Source: Hysterangium stoloniferum (Eukaryota; Basidiomycota; Agaricomycetes; Hysterangiales; Hysterangiaceae). Taken from it: a DNA stretch of 64,000 nt. The DNA lies in contig WHVD01000074.1 in the NCBI GenBank assembly GCA_015178975.1, positions 310,001-374,000 on the forward strand. Reading direction: 5' to 3'. How positions within the stretch are numbered: the stretch's first letter is position 1; every line of letters begins with the position of its first letter. The notes beneath the pieces were generated by a model. It made no database searches and had not been told where the DNA came from. It saw nothing but the letters and a program-made list of their open reading frames with translations. Below, one piece after another: positions 22,209-33,106 of the stretch. A program made the translations under genes and the position numbers.

Positions 22209-23696
22209 TTGAAACTTTTTTTTGCACCGTTGCTCACTTTTCTCTCTTTGCCTTTCTTTATATTTAATTCCATTCACAGGTCTATCACCATCTCCACCAC
22301 CACCTCTGCTCCATTTTCTGCCCCCATCTCTGCCTCTGCCCCAGTTTCTGCCTCCATCTCTGCCTTGACCTCCACTTCTGCCTTGGCCTCCACTTCAGAC
22401 TCAGCCTCCACATCCACTACCATATCTCATGAGTCGAGTCTCAGCCTCAGTGCTGGGACTGGCCTTATTGCCAATCCTGCCGAAAGTGTCAGGGCAGGCC
22501 AACTGCATGCGTACACCCCAAACCACAAAAGGTTTTTCAACCACACAAAATGATACATCCACTTATTCCTTGCAACTCAAGATGCTTTTCTGACTATTGA
22601 GGTGTCGGAAAATTTTATTGTCAATGCAGTCCAGTTTGCAAATACAGACATGGGTGTGTATGTGAAGATATCAACTGATATTCGAAAAATGGTAAGATTA
22701 TATTATTTCCATTGTTATTTTAATTTACAGATTGATTACTAGCTGAAGAATGAGATGTCGAAAGTTCGAAACAGATGGAAGGCAGCTGCTATGAAGGTGG
22801 TCCGTGATGAGCATGGACTAAATGGTACCCATGAACAGATAAAAGCATGTATAACATTTATTTTACAGGATTTCCGTTATGTATGCATCAGGTCAGACAG
22901 CCCAGAGTTGGTAAGCCTGTACCCCATTATCTACCATGGTTTATTTTCAATTTTTGCTAATTAATTTCTTTTCTTTCTTTTTGTTTCTAGGAATATCATC
23001 AAGAGTGCCCATTTGAACACACATGCATTGCAAATGTTGTGAAGATGTGTGCATTCACACATCATCAAAGCATCGCACGTCTTAAGGAAACAGCACTCAA
23101 ACCTGTTCCGGCTCAGGTCATTGCCCTTGCAACTATTGTGGTATGTTCTAATTCATTTATTGTACTCAGTTATTTTTTGGGGGAACTAACATTTGTTTTA
23201 GATCCATAATGCCATCGCACAGTGGAGGGAGACAGGTAAACTGAAAAACATATCATTAGAAGACAAAAATGGCTATTGTGCCAAATACCGCAAGATCCTT
23301 GAACACCTTGATGTCATTTGGACAGGCAGACCAACATATTTTGGTGCCCTTCAAACAACTTTGTATCAACAGGGAATGTACACCATAAATTGTCAAATGA
23401 TTCAGTCATTATTTTCTAACAAATTTATCAGGGCTACGTTGGGTATCACAATACAGTGTGCTGGATCTGACGATGATCATTTCACCATTGGAGATGATAT
23501 CACTCCTGACAGTGCCATTTCCCCTTCCATGTCACCCCTTCAAGTTCTCATCGCTCGTAGTAAGCGTTTATTGTACCAGGCAGCCACACGGGATAATGGT
23601 GACCAATCTGATTCGGAGCATTGGGAGTCACCCACCAGTGACATGGACTCTGGTGATGACAGTGACAATGGGAGTGTAATTCCAGCTGATGACTGA
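22209..23696 (+). pseudogene. DUF6532-like fungal protein gene with one nonsense codon
   Basis: Exons by frame and GT..AG: 22209-22691, 22743-22910, 22991-23140 and 23202-23696, each junction keeping phase; the last intron has CTAAC upstream of its AG. For exon 2 the TAG acceptor at 22741-22742 avoids a stop that the CAG at 22730 would admit. The protein (about 430 codons) has a Ser/Thr/Ala-rich N-terminus and a core with VIALATIVIHNAIAQWRETG and YRKILEHLDVIW, resembling DUF6532, a family of unknown function that is abundant and often repeat-associated in agaricomycetes. The C-terminus is acidic. TGA at 22551-22553 interrupts exon 1 and fits CGA to TGA. The start codon is uncertain. If read-through or a downstream start is used, most of the domain survives. 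Confidence 0.65.
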
Positions 23697-23754
23697 GATG
23701 GTGGGGCAATTAAAAGAAAAAATTATTAATATATTAGCAATATACAAGACATGT

Positions 23755-23870
23755 GGATGATGCTGGAAGTCTGTGGATGACATGGGAGGATGTGGATGAC
23801 ATGGGAGGATGTGGATGACATGGGAGGATGTGGATGACATGGGAGGATGTGGATGACACAGGAGGCAGTA
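23755..23870 (+). repeat. 19-bp tandem repeat (GTGGATGACATGGGAGGAT)
   Basis: Four to five near-perfect copies lie downstream of the DUF6532-like gene. Beyond it, to about 24040, a CATCCA/CATCCAAGGCATTCC-type degenerate stretch continues with no gene. Confidence 0.85.
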
Positions 23871-24042
23871 TCATCCAGCATCATCCAGCGTAATCCAAGA
23901 CATCCAAGGCATTCCGACGTAATCCCAGACACTCCATGACACTGCCAGAATGGGCGACCTCCTCCCATGTCTCCAGTGCTCATGGAGTGTCCAAGACCAT
24001 CCAGGTGCCAATACCATGTTACTGATACGGTTTGCCCAGCCA

Positions 24043-24190
24043 CCTGTGTATCTTCTATGTGGAACCTAATTAGCTTGCCACATATCCCCCTGAGCCCTGA
24101 CCTAATTAGAATGAGTAAGCTATTTTGCCTGGATGGTCCTGCACTTCCCAGCTGCTAGACGAACCAGATCGTCAAACGTGCAACATGTGT
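24043..24190 (-). mobile_element. SINE-like fragment (5' half)
   Basis: Reverse complement of about 30745-30880 with roughly 85% identity by eye, sharing GTCTAGCAGC and AATAGCTTACTCATTCTAAT. On the minus strand it reads from about 24190 leftwards. It lacks the A-rich tail seen in the longer copy at 30742-31068. Confidence 0.55.
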
Positions 24191-24235
24191 CGCTTCCATG
24201 GGTGGTGTGGGCCACCAAATCATAATGTGACCGCA

Positions 24236-24345
24236 CTTTTTTTGTTTTCAATATGTTTGTATACCGCATCGCATAACGTATACATAACAGTTGGGAGCAG
24301 GTACCCTAATGGTAGGTGGATAGGAATGTAGGTGCAGCCCAATTG
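24236..24345 (-). mobile_element. LINE/SINE 3' tail fragment
   Basis: Contains the ~100-bp tail shared with the LINE copies at 31487 and 36345 and the SINE-like copy at 30742. The signature on the plus strand is ATACCGCATCGCATAAC (24261-24277), preceded by a T run that is an A tail on the minus strand. Confidence 0.65.
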
Positions 24346-24716
24346 TAGAGTGGGGGAGGATGTGACCACACTTAGTGCATGCTTTAACATCATCAACCAC
24401 AACCAGCTACAGAGTGTACTAAACTAAATGCCATATAACTGTATAGAATATTTTTATTTCACTGTTATATCTCAATCAATAAGTAGCTACATTTAAAACC
24501 TGTCATGAGATTTATGATTCTGAAGAACTGTGCAATCTTGCTAACAGTGAATATTAAAGAGGAAAGGGTATAGACAGAATCAATATGAAATGCCAAGATC
24601 AAGGATTAGCAGGGAAACTGGTTGGGAAACTAAGATAATAGTGCAGATGGGTAAATGATGGGAAAGGGATGATTGGGGGTGATGATAATTGGAAACCAAG
24701 GAAGAGTTATTTGACA
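24346..24716. other. unassigned AT-rich DNA
   Basis: No coding signal or repeat family is recognised between the LINE tail and the end of the gene-family copy. Confidence 0.4.
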
Positions 24717-26130
24717 GACATCACATAGTCAGCAGATGACTTAACATTGCTGATAGAGGATACAGTGTTGGGAGGATTTCTGGAAGAGGTATCATTGTAA
24801 GAGGAGGCCATATTAGGGGTATTGCTGGGAGCAGTATTGTTGGGAGAGGACATGATATTCCATGTACTTAGTATCTGGGCTGCTAACTCTGCCTCAGTTA
24901 ATTTGACCCATTTGCATTTGCCTTCTTGGAGTGCTTGTCATAACAGATGGATGTTTTCTGCACTGTCAAGCCTTCCAGGATTAATAAACTGATTACATGG
25001 CCACTGGCTCAATATTACCCCCCATTGCCGGACAACTTGAGTTTCATAGTGATCATAATTCATCTTGGCAGGACCATCAATATTATATGCCAATAGGATA
25101 TTTGCTGTGATTGTGTTAGACATCAAAAAATAGTAATTCAAGGAATGTATACCTACACCAACATTGATCATGTTGTGGCAGTCACCCTCCAATGCCTTGC
25201 AACTACTCTTCCCATGGAGACAGGTGGTCTCTTCTCTGTAAAGATATAAACATGATACATGATAAATATGCACTGAATGTTAATGAATCATATACCAGAA
25301 TGAACCCCAGCCAATGCATAAGCTTCAAACCTGTGCAAAAGGACTGTGCAATCCATATTGAAGATGTCTTTGCAAAATTGCTAGGCAATAGAACTAAAAT
25401 AAGACTTTGGTTCATGGGTCTGATACACACTGCCACATAGAATGTTTCAATCCCAGTGCATAAATGTGCAACATGGACCTTATCAATACTATTTAGTTAG
25501 CTGATGAAACTTTTATCCAAATAACAAAAAATACCTTATGAGTAAATGCCTGGAATGTTGCTGTAACATCACATAAGACAGCTTTGGGTTGCCTACACTT
25601 GATTGCATTCTGGTCTTCCCTTACATCACAAAGCTCCTCAATGAGTGCTGCATAGTCCTCGTCAGATAGGCTGTTGTACCTGGCTTTGACATCTTGATAG
25701 TGTTGTTGGATATATTTGGGCAATGTGTAATGCTGACCCAGGGGGAGATCTGTTGAAAATGTTAACTTTCAAGCTGAAGACATGCATCTTTATCATATAC
25801 TTTTGTTAACTGCCTTCATTTCTGTCCTGGTAAATGCATTCCAAGCACTAGCATTGCACTTCTGACCCTGCATTTTACTACCAGTAGTAGCTGCAACTTT
25901 GTCCACTGTGTTGTTCTAAAAATATAATATACATATGAGCAATTCTAAAATATACATCATTAAAAGGTAAGAATTCACCTATTATGTTCAGTGCTGATTT
26001 TCTCTGCCTGAATTAGAAGTCCCTCACATGCTCTATTGAGATCTTTTGTCAGACCAGCTGCCCTCTCCCTTTGTCATGCTTTCTATTCATTAGTGAGTTT
26101 TATTTGGCTATGCTTAGCTTTTGAAGCACT
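24717..26130 (-). pseudogene. uncharacterised fungal gene family, copy 1
   Basis: The function is not recognised. The pieces match, in order, the gene at 51565-40290. They are a helical N-terminal part (AEKISTEHN near 25980), LPKYIQQHYQDVKARYNSLS with EELCDVREDQNA (25720-25600), DCTVLLHRFEAYALAGVHS (about 25360-25300), then YDHYETQVVRQWGVILSQWP and CNQFINPGRLDS (about 25050-24960) and KCKWVKLTEAEL near 24910. Proteins with this series (a mid-region F/LEAxAxAG motif and a C-terminal YExxVVxxxGVxLxxWP..NP block) recur near transposons in agaricomycetes. GT..AG introns separate the pieces. Stops include TGA 24940-24938 within LL-QALQEG, and two more in the N-terminal exon. The end is TAA 24719-24717. 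Confidence 0.6.
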
Positions 26131-26749
26131 ATTTTGCATGGGAGTCATATATGGTGTGTGGATGACACATGAAGGACATGTTTATTGATGGTTGATCATG
26201 GTTGTCTGAAGAGGAGAGACATAATGCCATACCTGGGAAATTCGCAGAATGGAGCTTATGGAAGATGACATGCCTAATGAGACTATATGCCATTTGGGAG
26301 ATATTTTGGATAGTATGAATGTCTAATGTATTACATTGTGTTGAATCAGAAAATCTATCAACCAACATTGCTTTGTGTCTGGTTTAATAGCCTGTACAAA
26401 GATAAACTTACACTTAGTGCCATTCTGCATCTCATGTTCAGATAAGACCATTTTAGTGCATTATGTATTGTCTCAATAATCTCAGAAAGTCAAAATTGAA
26501 GCAATTTAAAATATTAGAGTTGATGTGTAAAAGTATATGATGGCATTTGCAATGAACACCCAAGTGTAAAGTGTGGACTTTTCACTACATGTATGTACAA
26601 GGTCATAATATATTTTTGGTGAAATAACCTCGAGAAAAATATATGGTGTTCAGTATAATTCAGCTTATGTGCCATCTGAGTGCTGGTAGGATGTGGGATA
26701 TCAGATGTGGTAGAGCAGCAGCACTTGCTCAGAGTTATGAAGCAGGATG

Positions 26750-26981
26750 AAACAACCTTGAATGAGTACCAAGAGCCATGGCTCAAGGTATAAGCTTAGA
26801 GTGTGTAGTGTGTTATCAGACTTTGTTTTAATGCACTTTTCATTATCAGAATGTGGTACAAAAAGGGTGAAACTGCCTTGAATATGTAAGTACCAAGAGC
26901 AGTGGCTCAAGGTGTGAGCTTAGAGTGTGGTGCTTTATCAGACTTTGTTTTAATGCATTATCAGAATGTGGTACAAAATCA
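26750..26981 (+). repeat. tandem duplication, ~115-bp unit
   Basis: 26750-26868 and 26869-26981 are two similar copies (shared GAGCTTAGAGTGTG-like and ATCAGACTTTGTTTTAATGC). The rest of 26131-27014 shows no gene or known element. Confidence 0.75.
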
Positions 26982-27014
26982 TAACATTGAATTAACTATC
27001 ATGATATTATTGAT

Positions 27015-27358
27015 AGACAAGTAGTGAAGAAAAGCAAAAATGATGATGGGGAGGAACTAATATACAAACTCAGTGCAAGTAACACAAGTGCTATAGATTC
27101 ATATATTCATAGCTACCTAATATACAAACTGAAAACTATCAGAACATCGGATCTACAAACATACAGGGGGGCACTCACCTCAGCGCAAGTAACACGAGCG
27201 CTGAGGTGGTGCAAATACAAACTACAATGTTATATACACAGCTTTGGACTTAGTGAGACAAATGCAGACCATCACAAATCAACAAATACAGATACTCATA
27301 CACAATGAAGCATGGCCATTGTGCATCCACAGTGGTACACGTGGCTTGGGATCCAACA
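27015..27358 (-). mobile_element. Ty1/copia 3' LTR (putative)
   Basis: On the minus strand, TGTTGGATCCCAAGCC starts right after a G-rich polypurine tract (27366-27359) and follows the RNase H stop region. It contains a TATA-like GTGTATATAAC near 27240. The far end is set by eye and is uncertain; no second LTR is seen. Confidence 0.5.
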
Positions 27359-27366
27359 CCCCCCCT

Positions 27367-28400
27367 CAAGCCAAGCATACGTAGGCTGAGACGGGAGACG
27401 AGGTAGTCGAACTTGATACGAGGCAGCGCTTTTGTGAATGTGTCAGCTACCATACAATCGGTGGGACAATAAACAAGCTTGAGTTCTTCTTTTTCGATAG
27501 AATAGCAAATAAATTTGAAGCGAATATCAATGTGTTCCGTACGAGCTGAGTATTGCACATCTTTTGTGTGGTGTGGTTATTGGATAACAGTATGAGTGGG
27601 TAAGTGAGGGGGAAGGTGATGTCCGCTAGGAAGGTTCTCAACCACAATGCTTCTTCTGCTGGAAGTATCACAGCACCAAACTGAGCCTCAAGCTCGACAC
27701 TGCAACTGTTTCTGCACACTCCAGGATACAGCACCGCCATTAATCAAGACCGTGTAGCCAGAAATGGAATGTCGATGGTCTTAGAATCCCAGTGCACATC
27801 TGTATAGGCCATTAAGCCAGTGTGCCTGATGCTGGGCGTGAGTTCCATTTCTCGCATCCCTTTCAAATACTTCACAACTCTTTTTGCAGCTTTCCAATGT
27901 GCCTCTCTGGGATTCTCCATGAACTGACCCAAGAGTGATGCAGCAAAGGCTATGTCAGGACACATCACAACCATGGTCCACATCAGTGAGCCTATGATCT
28001 CACGATATGGAATGTGCCCCATATATTCATACTGATGTGACATTATAGGATATGGTAATTTTGAAAGTGTCTCGTGTGGTTCTAGTGGCTTAGAAATGGT
28101 GGCAGCATTTTGCAGGTTAAAGTGTGCCATGATCAGTAAATCTCCAAGATCCTTCATCTTGACTCGAGACTCGAGCTGATTCTTTGTCTTTTTCATCACT
28201 CCGGAAAACAGCGGGATTGGACTCACAAGTTTGAATCCAAAAGAGGTCAGTGCATCGCACAAACACTTATACCACTCACATCCAGACTGTTTTCGGCTGT
28301 ACAATGCCTTCTGCATCAAGCAAACAACATTTTCTTTTTTCAGGTTATAGGCCCCACCTGCAAAGGCGATGCAGTCTTAATGTGAGCACTCTCAGAGAAC
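27367..28400 (-). pseudogene. Ty1/copia reverse transcriptase and RNase H end
   Basis: Minus-strand pieces: CLMQKALYSRKQSGCEWYKC (RT, about 28350-28280; family motif LYGLKQxGREW), RVKMKDLGDL, PYREIIGSLMWTMVVMCPDIAFA and AHWKAAKRVVKYLKGMREME, then RNase H with GLMAYTDVHWDSK, RTEHIDIRFKFI and LVYCPTDCMVADTFTKALP. The YVDD catalytic region is missing between LFSG and KKTKNQ, and several frameshifts are present. The motif Arg in GREW reads Cys (TGT), another probable CpG change. Gag and integrase are not recognised upstream. Confidence 0.75.
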
Positions 28401-28986
28401 CACTGGTTACCCTGACTAGATAGTGTTTCTTTGGAATCACCACCTGATGCCACTGCGTGAAGCTGCATAAGATCAGCAGCTTTCAAGGTGCACGCTGTCA
28501 ATTGTCCTCACATCTTGCGTCACTTGACATAATCCCCTGCACATACGAACATGCTCCCGATAATGCTGCGATGACCTGGCTCACTGAGGTGCCAAAGATA
28601 TGTTCCAGAGCCATTGAACCTGAGGGTGGCAGCCCGACAGGCATCTTGTGAGCTGGAGGGATAGGAAATCTCTTCCAGAGGAAATGCTATGACTATTAGA
28701 GTTTTAGGGAGCTGTAGTGCATTACGGAAGAGTTTTCAGAGGTGGGGAGGAGGCCCTGCTGGCAGGCTCTGGGAGCGGCACTCACTAAACATGACCTATT
28801 AACATTCAGATAGCTCCCCAGTCATTCCATTGGAATGATATTGGTTGACTTATCTGCGAATAGTAGTACAAGCTTCCAAGGTTTGAGGGGGAGTGTTGGA
28901 GTCTGAGTAATCCTAGAAGTTACAAGACATCCATTTGGGCCGACACTAGATACAGAGACCTTTGAAGAAAGCCATAATTTGCGCTT
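28401..28986. other. unassigned DNA beside the copia fragment
   Basis: It could be decayed upstream copia sequence on the minus strand, but no diagnostic motif is visible. It is interrupted on the right by a solo LTR. Confidence 0.3.
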
Positions 28987-28991
28987 CTTGC

Positions 28992-29818
28992 TGTTAGGAT
29001 ACACACACAGGGCAGGTCTCATGAGAAACCCATGGGATATCTGGTAGGACATGGCTTCAGCTTATAGGCTGCACCCTCGCTAGATCGTGCTGTCCAATTT
29101 CGAATGGGTGGACGGGAATCCCAGGGAGTCTGGGTGGGGTTCGTGGGTCGTAGGTCGTAGGTCGTAGGTTGGGGGTTGTGAGTCGTGAGTCAAGATAGTC
29201 AAGAGAGATAGATGCGCTGGAGCCCGTGGGCTCTGACTAGTGTGAGCGGTCTGATAAGAGTAGGGTTTTTAGAGTAGAAAATATATTAGATTACTGGGGG
29301 GAATCTAAGCTAATTTTCTGACTGGATTGTATGTACAACATCTGCCAGTTTATATAGACCGTGGAGTGAATAACATACCAAATCCAGTAATGATGAAATG
29401 AAACTAACAAAACATAAAACAGGAATAATAAACACCAAGTTTGGTGTTAGGAACGGGACGGAATGGAGCGGAGTCCGAATCGTGACAAAGCATAACCCAT
29501 AATGGGAAACAGAGTGGGAGTGGAGTCCTAAATCGTGACAGGTCATTTGACTAAAACGGGAATGGGGCTCGATTAGAGCAGTGACGGGATTCTGAGTGGG
29601 GTCCGGTGACTGATGCGTCGGATGAAGACAGACATAGACTGAGACAGAGTCCAGAGGAAGTCCGGTGACTGGTATGTGTCGTAATGAGGTCGAATGTAAC
29701 AAGTCTTGACATACGGAGTCCGGGCAGAAAATCCTATAAACAGACAATTGGAGCTTGTAGCACATGGGGGCATACGGGTTAGTGCCCAGAGTCTGGCGGG
29801 ATTTGTCCAGTCATAACA
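28992..29818 (-). mobile_element. solo gypsy LTR, 827 bp, TSD CTTGC
   Basis: TGTTAGGATACAC to CAGTCATAACA, flanked by CTTGC at 28987-28991 and 29819-29823. It has the LTR box at about 29048 and a TATA-like TATATAGAC region near 29350 (reverse strand). Confidence 0.92.
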
Positions 29819-29823
29819 CTTGC

Positions 29824-30190
29824 CCATGAAATTGTTAAAATATGCATGTCTCTATCATGTACTCAGGTTGCAGAAGACCCTCACAACCATGCAGAGAGCT
29901 ATATTTGCATGTAACTATGTATATAAACTCTTAAGAACAATGGAATTCTAAATAAGGAAGACAATGAGACTGTGAAACAAGGGGTCATGGAGACAATAGG
30001 AGTAGGGAACAAAGGAACTCAAGCTTGTGTGATGGTTGAAATCCAACAGAAATAATAGGAAAGCAAAGCCCAGGAATGAAATGGCGGCAGGTGGGGGACA
30101 AGGAAAGTGCAGGGAGATGCATTATGTCAGCTATGTACAGTTGTGTACAACTAGAGATTCGGGGTTGCATATGGAGCATTGCAAGCGAAG
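29824..30190. other. unassigned DNA
   Basis: No coding signal or repeat is recognised between the solo LTR and the hairpin. Confidence 0.4.
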
Positions 30191-30194
30191 GGTG

Positions 30195-30745
30195 ACACAT
30201 CAGGAGTTACAACATTTATGTAAGGTGGCACTAAAATATTATCTAAACCTGTTTACAAAACTTCAAGTCCTAAAATGGATTTGAACTCAGTTATTACTTC
30301 AATTTTAGACATGATCTAAACTTGTTGTTTAGGACACACTTTTACCAGAGTTTTTATTCTAAGTCCAGACAAATGTTTACCCCTTATAGAAACCTCAAGT
30401 CTGAACATAGGTTTAAAAATAAAATAAAACCCTAAGTTTTGTAATGACCTTAAACTAATTGCATGGGCAGGTGATGAGTGGGTAATTAGTTTAAGGTCAT
30501 TGCAAAACTTAGGGTTTTATTTTATTTTTAAACCTATGTTCAGACTTGAGGTTTCTATAAGGGGTAAACATTTGTCTGGACTTAGAATAAAAACTCTGGT
30601 AAAAGTGTGTCCTAAACAACAAGTTCAGATCATGTCTAAAATTGAAGTAATAACTGAGTTCAAATCCATTTTAGGACTTAAAGTTTTGTAAACAGGTTTA
30701 GATAATATTTTAGTGCCGCCTTAAATGTTGTAACTCCTGATGTGT
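30195..30745. repeat. 551-bp near-perfect hairpin
   Basis: Two ~265-bp arms are reverse complements with only a handful of differences and one 3-bp indel. They are separated by a ~23-bp loop (about 30460-30482). The outer end is ACACATCAGGAGTTACAAC. Mismatches are mainly C/T or G/A. It has no coding capacity. It may be a foldback MITE or a recently made inverted duplication. Confidence 0.9.
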
Positions 30746-31068
30746 AACTCGTCTAGCAGCCGGGAAGTGTAGGACCATCCAGCAGGGTGCGGCAAAATAG
30801 CTTACTCATTCTAATTAGGTCGGGGCTAGGGGGCTATGCGGCAAGCTAATAAGGTTGCAAATAGAAGATACACAGGTGGTGCGCTCAGCTGACTTTCAAT
30901 GAAAAAGGCGTTTTGCAAGGCCGACTATAAGCAAAGGTGTAAGCGCCCCACACCTACTCGCCCTAGTACCTACATTCCTATCCACATACCATTAGGGTAC
31001 TGCTCCCAACCGCTATGTATCTACGTTATGCGATGCAGTATACAAATGTATTAAAACGAAAAAAAAAA
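30742..31068 (+). mobile_element. SINE-like element with LINE-type tail
   Basis: About 325 bp starting directly at the hairpin end. It has a 5' part shared with 24190-24043 and a possible pol III B-box-like GGTTGCAAAT (30853-30862). Its 3' part carries the LINE tail (GTTATGCGATGCAGTAT, 31024-31040) and ends in an A run. The combination of a non-coding 5' part, LINE-shared tail and A tail is SINE-like. The tRNA origin is not proven. Confidence 0.5.
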
Positions 31069-31486
31069 AGGTGTAAGTGCACCAAGTCTGAGTTTCTAGT
31101 CGATTGGTACCACTCGGATGCCCCCGAGGAGATCTGATGGCATCAAAAGTGAACCGACTCGAGGGTTGGCTTGTCACGCAAGAAGACCCCAGCCACTCCA
31201 TTAAACTACTAATATCCAAAAACTGTATTTTTTTTTTGTTATATTTGTATCCCGCTTCAAGCAACAATGGCTAACTGCGGCTAGGGGGTGGAAAGGCCCC
31301 CAGAGAAACTATGCTACGATGGTAAGAAGTTCCGAGTGAGCTTCGTTCCAAAAACTGTATTGTACGCGATTCCGGCAAGTATGCTGCGGTAGGTCCGGTG
31401 ATGCATCCTTCTGCCACAGATGAGCTTGGACTGTCTGAGTGAACACAAGGTGACTGCAGAATTGGATCTGGGGTCTCATGACAGTA
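31069..31486. other. unassigned DNA with another T-rich tail motif
   Basis: Contains TTTTTTTTTGTTATATTTGTATCCCGC near 31225, perhaps a diverged LINE tail on the minus strand. No gene is seen. Confidence 0.3.
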
Positions 31487-32410
31487 TTTTTATTTATTTT
31501 TAATTACATTTATATACCGCATCGCATGACTAAGATACATAGCGGTTAGGGGAAAAGGTGCCCTAAAGGTAGGTAGAGCAGGGAAAGGTAAATAGAAAAA
31601 GGTGGGGGAGGGGGGGGAGGGCGGAGAGGATAGAGAAAGAGCCTGGGGAGGGGAGAACTTTCGAAGTTGTGAGGGGGTGGGGTGGTGCTTTATGTTTCAT
31701 GGAAGGCGTTGGAGGCGCCAATAAATTCGGCCAGCACTTCAAGGCCTTTGTGGGTGCCGATGATGATGGCGGGTGACAAGTCTTGGGAGGCAAAGAGGAG
31801 GGTGTGTCGGTGCTCCTCGTAGAGGGGGCACTCGGAGAGGATGTGGAGGCGGGACTGGATATCCATGGTGATGCAGGGGCAGGAGGCGGGGAGGTCGGGG
31901 AGGAAACGGTGGTGGTAGGCACTGTAGAAGCCGTGGCCTGTGATCGCCTGATGTGGTGTGGGTGGATGTGGCGGGGGCCTCCATAGTCTTTGTGTGGAAT
32001 TTTGAGAGTTTTAGGGCGGGGAGTTTATGCAGGGTGATGGCAGCTTGGTTGGTGTGGGGGAGGCGGAGCCAATCCTGAAGCCAGAGTCTCAAGGCCCGGG
32101 ACTTGGCACGTTCCAAGGCCCAGGAGATGGTGGAGTGGAGGATAGGGGGGTGGAGGTTAACGGCTTCCTTTGCGAGGGAGTCGGCCTCCTCATTGCCTTG
32201 GAAGCCCTTGTGACCATGGATCCAGGAGAGGGAGATACGGTAGGATCAGTTGGATAGGAAGGGATCGGTGTTTGCGGAAAATAATTGAGGCACTGGCCAG
32301 GGTGGTCTGAGAGGTCGTCAATGGATCTGAGAGCAGCCTGGTTGTCAGAGAGGAAGAGGGGGTGCTTAGCTTCAGGGAGATCCGGTGAGCAACTCCCTTT
32401 TCTGTGAAAG
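31487..32410 (-). pseudogene. LINE 3' end with RNase H, copy 1
   Basis: Minus-strand pieces: LFLSDNQAALRSIDDLSDH (about 32370-32300), GHKGFQGNEEADSLAKEA, and the downstream LRLWLQDWLRLPHTNQAA. They match the better copy at 36345-37815 and end in the shared tail (plus-strand ATACCGCATCGCATGAC, 31514-31530) next to a T run. Frameshifts near 32280 and 31900 break it. The 5' end is truncated, as is usual for LINE copies. Confidence 0.75.
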
Positions 32411-32607
32411 AGCCGAGCTCGTGAGGCAGTGCGACTATTGGGGTGGGGCAATACTAATAAGACTCAGTTTTAACAGTGATACGTGCAATTATGTATTCAC
32501 TTTTTGCTACAGGACAACTAACTGTATGTCCCATTGAAGAACGCCTGTCGCTAGTGATAACGACCCTATCCGGGAGTGGTGGATGAGGCGGAATGCGTAA
32601 GTGAGGG

Positions 32608-32898
32608 GTGGATGATGCCGGCACTGTAGCTAACTTGTTGTTAGTGATCCATCACGCAACAAGATCCTTAATGGAGAACGATATCATATTTGCCGAGAAC
32701 AGCCCCGATAGCGGCACTGTTGTTAAGGGGGATACGTTGCTTGTCGACCTTTCTGTAGCCACGTTTGTAAACCAATGTTGTTCATTTTCGTCAATTCAGC
32801 AGGACCAGTGTAATCAGTCGATATCTGAAGCGCGCATTGTGCATAAGGCCATACATCACGGTAAATATTGGCCCCCCTCATTTTGCAGGAGTGTCTAG
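32608..32898 (+). CDS. possible small ORF in a CpG-rich region, unknown
   Basis: A 96-codon frame starting [19 protein letters not shown]. No family is recognised with confidence. The surrounding 32450-33060 keeps CpG dinucleotides, unlike neighbouring transposon DNA, so it may be part of the host locus that follows (5' region or a separate gene). Confidence 0.2.
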   Translation: MDDAGTVANLLLVIHHATRSLMENDIIFAENSPDSGTVVKGDTLLVDLSVATFVNQCCSFSSIQQDQCNQSISEARIVHKAIHHGKYWPPSFCRSV

Positions 32899-33056
32899 GG
32901 GGCATATGTCTGGCAGCTCTTCTGAAGTGGTCACATCACCTGTGAACGCCCAGATCTGACCGCCGATATGCCGAATGGTACCAATCGACTGAAACCTCCG
33001 AAGTGTCGTGGGTATCTGGGCGTAACGAGAGTCGCGTGGAACCGGAGTTTGACAAT

Positions 33057-33070
33057 GTATATATATATCT
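33057..33070 (+). promoter_or_regulatory. TATA-like box upstream of the beta-propeller-like gene
   Basis: GTATATATATATCTT lies about 40-50 bp before the ATG at 33107, followed by a CT-containing leader. The position suits a fungal core promoter. Confidence 0.45.
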
Positions 33071-33106
33071 TGTTATCACTCTATCACCTTGAATATCCTC
33101 TACACC

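Noticed and set aside
31739-32257. Pro-rich and Gly-rich frames of 70-125 codons
   Set aside because: Shadows or frameshifted readings of the LINE RNase H region.
32608-32898. Cytochrome P450-like reading of the small frame ([14 protein letters not shown])
   Set aside because: Only a faint resemblance over a dozen residues; no haem-binding motif is found nearby.
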